Positions 24,547 through 34,595 of a stretch of 64,000 bases of DNA are shown one piece after another. Below the pieces are notes generated by a model, which was not told where the DNA came from, did not search any database, and saw only the letters and a program-made list of their open reading frames with translations. A program made the position numbers and the translations under genes. The first letter of the stretch is position 1, and each line of letters begins with the position of its first letter. Source of the stretch: Trichosphaerium sp. ATCC 40318 (Eukaryota; Discosea; Flabellinia; Trichosidae); the NCBI GenBank assembly GCA_038496445.1, contig JALMLS010000446.1:62001-126000 (forward strand), written 5' to 3'.

Positions 24547-26540
24547 TTATACATTTTGGTCTTCGGCAGTTGCTATACAATCAGGGTACGGGTCCATAGA
24601 GGATTCTTCTGCTGAAGATTCTCCAGCGTATGATTCCCCACCAAACTTTGAAGATGAAGGATTTGCCTGTGATCCTCCACGTGATGAGAAAAAGTAAATA
24701 ACGCAGCATATTTGTAAAGAGCTTGCTAAAAAAAGTAGAGCGGTGAAGGATGTCACAATTATGCAATATGCTACTGGTTCTTCTTTGAGGCTTGATAAGA
24801 ATAGTACAATGTAAATCGAAAGAAACATTATGATAACACCAACAGCCAGTGCACAGTACGCAGCCTAAAAGGTGAATTAATTTTTTCGTTTTACTTCGAT
24901 TTTTTGACATTTGCAATTATCAACACCCATGGCGCTGATAATTGTGTCAACACAAAAAATAGATTCTCTTGTTTGCGTTTAAGTACTTTAAAAGTCAAAA
25001 GGAAAATTGCAGATCGCTTGATTCATATAGAGGATGAAACTCAAGTCATTTCGAACTTACCTTCTTGATAGCGGTTTTATCAGGAGAATTCCTCATCGGT
25101 CTTACAATACTTATTATTCTTACTGTAGTAGCTGCATAAAAAATACCAATGAGAGCGAAGAAAGCAATAAACATAAGTTCTACGATATCACCCATAAGCC
25201 CAGTCACCTAAACAAAGATCAGCCAAAAAAATTCCGAAAAAAACAAGCAAACTTTTCTTCCAATTGTTGAACGACACGTGCTATTCACGCATGTTAAATA
25301 TGGTATTTCGATACTTACCATAAAGTTTACAAGCTCAGCAGCAGATACAAGAACTACAAGAGCAGCTAGACCAACTACGAAGACAATTCTTGTTATTGTA
25401 TTATTTGTTATAGCCTTTTGAGGATCCAAGTCTGTATTTCTATTATCGACTGCATGAATGAGAACTTTTTTAAAGCTCAGTACGTTATACCAATGCAACG
25501 CCATAAGTATAAAAGAACCGAAAGCAAATGGGTATGCTATACGATTAAATACATCTGTGAAAGCAGGATGATAAAGTCTTCTACAAGAGAACAAATCCAC
25601 TGACTGTAATATCCTAACTAAACAAAAAAAACCCATTAATTACACGTGTAAACATTCTTTTTACTATCCCCTTTAAACGCGCTGATTTAAATAGAACATA
25701 AATCCTTGAACGGGGAGGGAAAAATCTGTGGTAAAGCACAAGGAGGCAATTGTTTAGAAAATCACAAAAATTAGATGATTTTTTTTTTCTTCTGTTTAGC
25801 TCTTTTTTCGTTATTACACGTCATGCATGATATCACGTGTACAGAAAATAAAAACCTCAAAAATTGTAATTTCTACGTACTCAAATTTGCTATAAATTCC
25901 AGAACGAATATAAGTATGTCTATGGATACAGTACATCGCTTATCAATTTTATACATTATCAAATACGCAAAACAAATCATAGTATTTCCTGCAGACCACA
26001 CGAAAAGAACCATTTGTGCGGCTAAACCGTATCCTACGCTTCCTAATGTTGCTATCCATGGGTTATCCTCTAAAAAAAAGACAGTCACGTTTTCTGAACA
26101 TACAACAACGCAGAAACGAAAAATTGAAAAAAAAATATAACATCTAAGTGCCGTAATACCTGAGTGTAAGTGACCCATGACGTTGTTTGGATCTCCTGAG
26201 ATAATATCAAAAATAACGTCGAAATCCTTAGCTAAAGGTCTTATAAGATTATTACGAAGTAGGAACGATATAAATCGCTCACCAGCTATGCTAGCAACAG
26301 GTATTTCAACTTGATGGTCTTTATGGTTTGTGTCAAACCATACTTTACCAGGGGTCGCTACATCCTTTAAAACAACGGCTAGAGCACCTTGTCTCTGTAG
26401 GCGTAATATATTAGGCTCAACAAGGCTTCCAGGACGAAACGATGCCAAAACAATTTGGTGAGAAAATGACCCATTTTTGAATATTTTATCATGTGTTAGC
26501 TGCGTTGATATATTAGCCCACCGTGTTCTCGATTTTAGAA
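24547..26540 (-). CDS. PA-domain seven-helix membrane protein, receptor-like
   Basis: The N-terminal part (about 26540-26170) resembles a protease-associated (PA) domain: QRQGALAVVLKDVATPGKVW, then VEIPVASIAGERF. About seven membrane helices follow, e.g. WIATLGSVGYGLAAQMVLFV, SIDILIFVLEFIANLI, IAYPFAFGSFILMALHWYNV, IVFVVGLAALVVLVSAAELV, LMFIAFFALIGIFYAATTV, ALAVGVIIMFLSIYIVLFL and VTSFTALLFLASSLQICCVI. The cytoplasmic tail is acidic and Ser-rich (ESYAGESSAEESS) and ends at 24547. One intron is long for this region (about 25625-25876). No in-frame ATG precedes the PA block, so a 5' exon with the signal peptide is missing from the model. The architecture suggests a surface or endolysosomal receptor; no named family is assigned. 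Confidence 0.65.
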
Positions 26541-27451
26541 ACCTTTAAATTGGGATTAATCTAATCACATGCGAATAATAAAAGGAAAATAAAAAAAAAA
26601 AATGCCTGGTGGCTTTATGGCAACAGTACGAAATTTCCCGTCGTACGGTAAGTCCGCAGTTTTATATGATTTATCTTTTACAATCAAATGACAATAAGAT
26701 ATTGCCAAAAAGGTAGTACATAGCCACAGACCCTTTTTGTTTATTAATTAGAATGAAGTAGATATAGATACGTACAATAGGCCAACGCATAGTTATTTAT
26801 AAGCTCTTGCAGTATCAAGATTGTATTTTTTTTGTTAGTGAAGATTTTTGACTTTAAATGGACGGAGAAAGGTTGTTACACTCCGAGACGGTGCTATCAA
26901 GCCTGGTAGGTTTAGTATCCATTTACTAAGATGTTTGCCACGTTCTTGTTGCTGTTAAGAATATAGTGACGTGATCATTGTTGCTATGTACACGTGATAG
27001 AACGTTTCGAAAAGCGTTCAACCCTCGTTTTTACAATGATGCACTAAATGTACTAAAATGCCTTTCAAGTGCTTTTTCGCTTTTGAAAATAATGTAGATT
27101 GCACTAACACTATTAAAGTAAAATTTCTATATTAGGCACAGCCACGTTAAAGACGATTATGGCCAAATTTAAAAGTGACAATTTTAATACGCCCTAAGCG
27201 TTGCCTACACGCACTATAACATCATAACGTGCTAATGGAACTTAAATGGTAATTAATACAGGTAAATTTCGTATTGTCAATTTCGTTTGAGTCGCCAACA
27301 ACACTTGACGCGATAATTCGCCGTTTTTGTACAAATAACTCCACAAAAAAAAAAAATAGCACGTGGTAGAAACGTGTCAAAAAAACTTTGCCACGTGAAC
27401 TAACAAAGACAGTTTATTAAAATAAAACAATACGCTCCGACGTTAGCTGCT
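26541..27451. other. Intergenic, no clear gene
   Basis: About 900 bases. A + strand ATG at about 26601 (MPGGFMATVRNFPSYG) is followed by a good donor GTAAGT but I could not find convincing downstream exons. The 5' exon of the leftward PA-domain gene should also lie here. CACGTG copies occur near 26990, 27361 and 27392. Confidence 0.35.
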
Positions 27452-28339
27452 TTACAAAGTCAACTTTGAGCGCATTACCATGACAGGACATGGTGCGTGT
27501 TTCAAGATGTACTAAACAATAAACTTAGCAAAGTGAAAAAAACGCAAAAAAAACCAAGCATGCTGTGAGCTTTCTCGATACTTTTCCACCTCACACGGCA
27601 TGTGAAGAAGCGTCTTGTATCAATTATGCAGCACAACATAGTAGTAACAAAGCTTGGATAGTAAACAAAAACGTACCTCTGAAACACTGCCGAGTAATGT
27701 TTTCTTAAGACTCCTAAGAATGAAATTAGATTCACAGAAAACAATGTTCTTAGACTGGTGTTTGGTAGTTTCAATTTGGTACATACTTTTCGCGTTGTCC
27801 AGTGAGGATGTAGTCTACTTGTGTCGTTTTACAAAACTCAACGACAGCCTAGAAGAAAAAACATCAGAGCGAAGTTGTTTTTGGTTTTCTTGCAACTAGG
27901 GGAGTCACTTACCTTTCCAGGGTTATTGGCATGCACTGCTTGGAGTTCATAGGTCAAGCCAGCGGCGAGCTGGTTTCAGTTAGGAAAGAATGCAGTATTA
28001 ATCGCTTACTTTTGTTTTCTCGTCCTCTATCATTCGTTTGTACTTGTGTAGAAGGCCATCAGCTGCTTTTTTCTCGTCAAGTTTCGCAAAACAGTGAAAT
28101 AGTATTATCTACGCTATGTGGTAAGTATAAAGGCGCGTAAGAGCTCGAAGCGTTAAAAAATAGTTTATTAACGTCAAAATCATCTTATGTACCTTATCCT
28201 TTCGTTCTGGGTTTGCGAAATCATGAAAAACGCTAATTAAACGCGTTAGCCGTAAAAGGAAGAAATGTTAACGTCACCTCATGAACGCTTTATCAGCATG
28301 GTGAGATGGGTCAACGCAAAGAAGGTAAGTGATGCTCAT
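27452..28339 (-). CDS. Universal stress protein (UspA family)
   Basis: Rebuilt from at least six short exons; no long ORF reveals it. The start is MSITYLLCVDPSHHADKAF (28339), the usual first strand plus Asp of the family. It continues VFHDFANPERKDKIILFHCF, KAADGLLHKYKRMIEDE, TYELQAVHANNPGKAVVEFC, TQVDYILTGQREKS, LLGSVSEYILKHAPCPVMVM and ends at 27452, about 138 residues, the usual length. The GSVSEY(I/V)LxHAPCPV block is diagnostic. The ATP motif G-x2-G-x9-G-S/T is degenerate: the second Gly is Glu (GQRE), so nucleotide binding is doubtful. Intron phases agree throughout. Probable cytosolic stress-linked protein. Confidence 0.87.
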
Positions 28340-28783
28340 GATGTATGTTGTATGTTGTTATTATGGGTATTCTTAGATACCCAACACTTAACGCTGCTTA
28401 AGTCTTTTACCGAAAGCTGTACCACAGCTACGATTACACTGGTACGAAAAGTAGGCGTTGTAAAATAATATGGAATTCTATTTAGCTGATTATGAACTTA
28501 GCAACCTCCTAATCTCAACCAACAATCACTTAGTCCAAGTTTAAGCCTACTACTAAGTACTGTGTTACCACGGTAGTGGCCCAACGTTCTAATATATGCA
28601 ATCAAGGTGCCAGGTGCAATGAGCTGCCAACAAGCCAACCTATAAGTTGGGCGGCAATAAATGTTGTATTCACTGATTGCAGAATAACTATCAAGAAAAT
28701 ACGAGTACGACTGCAAAATATGAACACATAGGTTAAAATATAAGGGGTATTTTATACACTTTATTTACAATTTTTTTTTTCGA
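28340..28783. other. Intergenic
   Basis: Between the start of the stress-protein gene and the end of the C2-protein gene, both leftward. A minus-strand frame (28498-28716) is open but has no family likeness and mixed composition; I leave it uncalled. T-rich run at 28771-28779 next to the C2-gene stop. Confidence 0.35.
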
Positions 28784-29501
28784 TCACAACATAACCGATT
28801 TTGTAGCAGTTTCGTCATCATCTGATGATTCATGCATACTAACTTCTATATGTTCTTTTGGTATGATCATATCACCTTCACGTATAAATCCTTCTGGTGT
28901 ATATTCTAGATTAACACGAAGTACTGGCGGGTTGTTTCTTCTCTTCCTTGACTTCAACTTGATATCAAAAGTGCCATCAAAAGGAGAAGTCAGTTTTCCA
29001 AATTTGTTCATATTGACAACTGCTCGTCCTAGAGTCTTATTGATTCCGCTTCTTCTTCTCCTCCTTACTTTGAATATTATAAGAAGAGCTTTACGTCTTT
29101 CCTGATTAATTTCAATAGGATCCAGCTTCGTATTCCATAAAACTTGTTGTCGGCTTGGTATTTTTTTTGTACTTTGTTTTTCATTTGTCGTTCCTCCTTC
29201 GCCCCAAACTCTTACTTCAACGAAATATACTCCGGCTCTCTTCTTGTCAACGTTCTGACTGAGCTGACGCGCATCCTCGACGCGGACAATTAATATTCCT
29301 TTATCAAACCTTGGAGCTCCCGTAAGGTCATGAAGTTGTCTCTCTGATTCTCTGTTTTTCGCTAGAGCTAAGAGTAAGTATAAAAATACAAACGAGGTTT
29401 TTAATTTTAAAATGTTTACCTTTTTTCTTGTGGTCGCGTACTGCAGCTACGACTGCGGCTGTGACTACTGCTGATCCTGCTAATATTAGAATGCCTGCCA
29501 T
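28784..29501 (-). CDS. Membrane-anchored C2-domain protein
   Basis: Two exons. The start MAGILILAGSAVVTAAVVAA (29501) is a single N-terminal membrane anchor followed by a basic stop-transfer stretch (RDHKKK) at the intron (about 29373-29421). The rest reads as a C2 sandwich: GILIVRVEDARQLSQNV, YFVEVRVWGEGG, RQQVLWNTKLDPIEI, KALLIIFKVRRRR and LGRAVVNMNKFGKL, then a strand-rich end and an acidic tail (HESSDDDETATKS). The full set of Ca-binding Asp residues is not apparent, so Ca-independent lipid or protein binding is more likely. The topology suggests the C2 domain faces the cytosol at an internal membrane, like small synaptotagmin-type tethers. Confidence 0.75.
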
Positions 29502-30045
29502 TTGAGTTGTTGTATGTGTTGGTTTTGTATAAAATGACTATTTCAAGATTCGTCAATTATCGCCATCATTTTTGGTAACGTCAACTTTCGCAATTTTATC
29601 CGTTTTTCGCGAGTTTCCCCGGTTCAAATATAATTAGTATAGATACACGTACAATATAATACCATTATTTCAGGGCATAAAGTTAAAGAAGAGATTCAGC
29701 GAAAACGTGAAAGTAATTCACGGGTCACCGCTTTTATGACTTCAGGCGTTCTTGGGGGTTCACTGTTTGGATATCCCGGATGGTACACGAACATTACACG
29801 ATAATATACTTTTAGCTGTAAACTTAACAAATACTTCATCAAATCATAAATCGTCATACTTTCGCCTAACAATAGTCGATAAGACCGAAACCTACTGTAG
29901 TTTGGTGTCATACGTACAGTCCCTAATTATACCAAGCTAATTGTACTTATGGTAGGTAAGCACCGTTGGCTCCAATTCAGACTCACCTTTGCTTTTCAAA
30001 CAAAGTTCTGCCCAACCTGTAATTAGTGTACACAATCGATATACT
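29502..30045. other. Intergenic with an orphan open exon
   Basis: About 540 bases. A + strand stretch after an acceptor at about 29674 reads HKVKEEIQRKRESNSRVTAF then a Gly-rich hydrophobic block; the complementary frame (29696-29911) is open too, and I cannot decide between them. No family likeness in either. Confidence 0.3.
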
Positions 30046-30325
30046 TCATTTTTCAGCTTTCATAGGAATGTTGCTAAAATGAGCTCTACTTTTTTCCAAA
30101 TTTTCTCCACAAGTTTCCCCACTACATCTCGCTATTGACTTCTGCACCGTGACGAAATTCTACAGACCACAAACATGCGAAAGGTGAGTTGCCAAAGTTA
30201 CTCGGATACGTCCGTTGCACGTGATTGTCTGTAGGGAGTGGCAACGAATGCGAGACTTTTTCAATCTTAATCGTGACATGTTTTGTAGACAGTTCTGGTA
30301 ATAGTAATACAAATATTTTATTCAT
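30046..30325 (-). CDS. Small hypothetical protein
   Basis: Unrecognised and tentative. An ATG at 30325 opens MNKIFVLLLPELSTKHVTIK, continues through HSLPLPTDNHVQRTYPSN and FACLWSVEFRHGAEVNSE, and joins through a possible intron (GTAGTG to TTTTAG, about 30069-30126) to a short end NIPMKAEK with a stop at 30046. The first residues could be a weak signal peptide. The donor is not of the common local type. Confidence 0.25.
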
Positions 30326-30440
30326 TGAGTGCTCTGAGATAACCTCGTATGGTTTTTTTTTGTTTAAATTACAATACTAGTCACGAGCAAAAGCCCGATA
30401 AATAGTTTTTTTACAGAGTTTTTTTTTTACCATCTCTTAT

Positions 30441-33403
30441 TTACAGTACGTGCTCGTTGGCTTGTGATCTCTTTTTAGACTCATCTATACGCTCAGGTAT
30501 CTTTGATATAGTATTATTATGTTCTTTAGTACGTTTAAAATCCTCAGGGGTTGCAAGATCAAGCTCTCTAAGAGAAGCAAAGCTTACTTTTTTTATAGGT
30601 TTTGCTCGAAGTGTAGGTTCACTTTCTGATCTTACTACACTATTCTTTCTTTTATGCTTGCGTCCATGAACAAGTATAGATATTGGTCTTTCTTCTTTAC
30701 GCTTAATCTTAGGTGTTCTATCTATTTTGAATGTACGCCTTTTAACTGGTTGTATAGAGTCCATGCCTACTTGTAATATAGTTGATTCTTTCTCTATAAT
30801 CCTTCTTGAGCTATTTTCTAGTTTTGGTGTTAACAAGTGTTTTCATTTGCACGTGGAATTTTATTTTTGACATTTCTTCTTTTTTGCAAGGTTTTGTGGT
30901 ACGTACCTCGAAGTACACTATCAATTTCAGTTAATGTGTAGTCAGAAATATTGTTCATTTGTAGATTGAGTGAATATAATGATAAGTTACGCTGCAGTGA
31001 ATCAACTATTATATCTGAACCAGCTACAAAAAACCCAGTTGTAAGCGAATCATTGACTTGAATAAATCGTACGTTGTGCTATATTATTGAAACTTAGATC
31101 CATCGTTACCAAGCACTGAGTTGTACGTAAAAGGGCTAAAAAAATTAAATAAAAAACATAAAGTCTAAAGACCAAATGGGTACTTACCAGCAAAAGGTCG
31201 TGCACTGACATCACTAATATTATTTGAAGATACATTTACTGAAGTTACTGAACTATTTGCTTGTAGTCCTTTACAAAGTGCTGTAAATCCTACATCGCCT
31301 AAAGAAATTTCAGTTAGAGAAGACTAAAAAAGTAAATTTCTGCAAAAAAACCGTTTGTGTTCAATCCATGCTAACACGTGATACTATTGCTTGGACTTTG
31401 AAAAAAAAAAAAAAGTGTTTCGGCATTGTACGTGCCGATATTATTTTTTACAAGAGATAATGATGTTAGTGTAGTGTTATCACGTAAAGCCTATGTAAAT
31501 TAGTAAAAAAAAGAGGCAAAGAAAATGTTAGTTGAAAACAGTTTTTAATTGTCCGGTTCAGCACTTTTGGTACCTTTGATAGCTGAACAGCGCCTTCACT
31601 TCCAATATTATTATCATGAATCATCAAGGTCTGTAACGATTCATTTTCTGCTAATCCTTCAGCAATTTTGCCAACACCTAAACAATATCATCAATGAGTA
31701 ATTCTGTTCATCACGTGATGCATTTTTAGAAACCTCAAAGCGCTTGTTACCTTCGTCTGTGATAGCGTTGAAACTAAGGTTAAGAGTGCGTAGCATCTCT
31801 GTTTCGGCTAACAATTTACCGAGCTCTTCTGCGCCACCGTTGCCAATGTAGTTGCTACAAGATGTGAATATGTACAAGCTCTTGAAGCAATGAAATTTCT
31901 TACCTTGTAAGGTATAATGTTGTCACCGATAGATTGGTCTTTAGTGCACCACATAACTCTTTCACACCTTCATCTCTTAGAAGATTCTTATCGAGATATA
32001 AACACGATATCAGTGGGTTCTTATCAAGAACAGCCATTAGAACATCGACTTCCATCGAGCTTAGCTTTTTGTTAACAAGTCTCAACTCTGTGAACAAAAA
32101 AAATTAACACACAAACTGGTTGATCACGATATCATACCATTAGCATTTTTGGATCTCTCAATAGCTTTCATTATACGCCTTCGCGTATCAGCTGCTCCAA
32201 TACTAGCTTCCTTAGAATCTGAGTCTACTAGTTGAATATTTAGTGTAAAACCTTTTAATTGTGACACGGAAGATGATGTCACAACGGTATCACAGTTTAA
32301 AAACCAGTGAACGCCAAACGTACACTCTTGGCTAAAAGAATCTTCGCCCACATCTAAATCTGCCGCTGCTGGTTCATGTTTCGGGCCTTGTTAAACCAGT
32401 TAGAACTACAAGTTTGGCGCCCAGTTAAAAACTTGTGGTACGTTTTACAAAATCATTAATCTGCTGTACAAGATCTTCATCTATGTTGTTGCCTTCTAGG
32501 TGTAGTTTCTGAAGAGTCGTATTTGATTTCAATGCAGTGAGAATAGAAATGGCACCAGTGTTCGCTAGAAAAGTACGAATGTCAAGTCTATGAGTTCCAG
32601 GAGAACATTCTTAGCGCTTACTTATGGAATTTTTCTGTAGATCGAGGGTTACCAATGTGTCATTTTCAGCTAGTGCCTTCGCTAGTGCTTGTGCACCAAC
32701 GTCATCAATCTCATTACTTCGCAGCCTACATCATGGATTAAACAAAAAATGGCATAGGTGAAAATAACGTTGAGTTTTCGTAAAATTTTTATAACGTTGT
32801 AATAAAGAAGAGTAAACGAAAGGACTGGTGTATGCTTCTCTATGTGAGGTATTATGATTCGTACCAAAGAGCCTTAAGCGTTTTGTTTATTCGAAGAGCA
32901 TCAGCCATATATTTAGCGCCATAGGAACCTAGGCTAGAGGGCGTAAGATCAGAGAGGAATTTTTTACAACCGAAAACTGAAAAGGCACGTGACCCAGAAT
33001 AGTAAAAACGATAAATGCAATTTATCCCAGTATGATATTTGTACCTGTTGTACCAAATGTAAAGAGTTTGCAGGGAAGTATTTAATTTAATAGCGTTGGC
33101 TATTTCGCGAGCACCAAGAGAGCCAATCCGATTACCTATTTTAAAGCCAGTTAGGTGTAACTGCAGTCATGTTTCACTCATCCCCTTGTGATTTTTTCTA
33201 AACGCACCATATAGGTTTAGAGATGTCAGCGGAGGGTTCCTACGCAGAAATTGACCTAGTTGCTTTGCTCCAACGTCTCCTATCTCCTTTTGATGTAAAT
33301 TAACGCAATTCACTTGTGGATCAAGCATTTGTCTTATAATCTAACATTTGAAGCTCTTAGAAGTATTCTTATAACAGTTTTAGAAGTAACTTACTGGTTC
33401 CAT
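30441..33403 (-). CDS. RNase-inhibitor-type LRR protein with embedded domain and basic tail
   Basis: Cytosolic scaffold-type protein. Start at 33403 (MEP joined to IIRQMLDPQVNCVNLHQKEI). A first LRR block (about 33350-32430) has units such as GDVGAKQLGQFLRRNPPL, GSLGAREIANAIK and DDVGAQALAKALAENDTL. An inserted non-LRR segment of about 65 residues follows (ECTFGVHWFLNCDTVV; about 32350-32140). A second LRR block (about 32090-30900) has RDEGVKELCGALKTNLS, GNGGAEELGKLLAETEML and NISDYTLTEIDSVLR. A basic Ser-rich disordered tail ends at 30441. The two LRR blocks join in phase through an intron whose donor is GTACCA (about 32437); if it is retained, translation stops at 32425 and only the first block is made. 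No catalytic motif. A two-gene reading is possible, but the second gene would then lack an ATG. Confidence 0.78.
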
Positions 33404-34595
33404 TTGTGGGGATGTCCTATAAAGTGAACATTAGTGTTCTTTATTCAATAAGTAGGAAGGTTTGCTAACGCGTCACAAAGCCTCCGGTATCATTCTTTAG
33501 AATGTTTCGGTGTCATTGCTCACGAATTTTTTGAAAAAAAGGTGATAGGGATACCACACAGAGCGGACTCTATGTTGGCAAAAATCGGTTTGTAATTTTT
33601 TTCAGGGATATTTTAGCACGTTTTTTCAAACAGTATTTCCTTTAATGGTGACGTACTGGTTTCCCATTGTTACTGCAGTTATATAGGTGCTTTACACTTT
33701 GGGCTTTTTTTTGGTTTTATTTTAATTATGAGTTTGTTTAAGCGCTAAATGGATGTTTAGATGTTCATTAAGGCGAATACAAGGATTTTACTGAAAATGA
33801 GTGGGTATTTAGGCGGTTACCTTTACTTTTAAACGTGCTTTCCTTTCAAGCAGTCTGCAATTAGACAACGTCTTGTTCTACTATGTTGTATTGCAGTATT
33901 TGGTTCAAACGTTAGCTATTTTTCTATGGTCAACGAGAGCTTTTAAATGAAAAAAAAATGCAATCTCAGTGGCTTTCAACATTATCGAAACGCACTTGTT
34001 TAACGCTCACATTAATCTTTACTCTCTATCACATTCTTCTGCAGCACATATGAACTTTGGTGGCTACTTTACAAATATCTTACTCTGAGTAGTTTATGTC
34101 AAATAATGCCTTCTGGCGAACTAGGCGCTACAAGTAAACCACGAGAAAAAGCGAGCCATGGTTTGGAAGTTTTCAGACACTTCACGCTGAAATATGTGCA
34201 AAACAGCATGAATGAATGTTAGTAGTGAAGTAAACCAACCTTGCCGATAAGGTAAGTGGTTTTATTTCAAAATAAGTATTTATAAAAAAAGTGGTTTAAA
34301 CTCATGAACAGCCACTACACGCGCGTCCTACATCTTTATAATTACCAACCAACTACTGCAATTGTAGAAAAGTTTTTACATGTTTTAAATCAACATTAAA
34401 CCTCTATCTGATCTCCTTTCACTTCTTAAGATAACACGTATCTCGCCATTGATTTCAGCAGATAGAAATCTCTGAAATCGGAACAACATGAAGGCCTTGC
34501 AGTACGCATAAATCGTTCCTTTCGCTAGGTGAGCACTACCTATGCAAACCATAAAACATATTGATACCACAAGGCTCGCTGCGTGTCGTTACCAG
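33404..34595. other. Divergent intergenic region
   Basis: About 1.2 kb between the leftward LRR gene and the rightward globin-PH gene. Short ORFs only, T runs near 33600-33720, no recognisable element. It should hold both promoters. Confidence 0.4.

Noticed and set aside
28498-28716. Minus-strand ORF, one frame vaguely like an aquaporin helix (AAQLIGWLVGS)
   Set aside because: Too short, no NPA motif, and the hydrophobic frame ends after about 22 codons.
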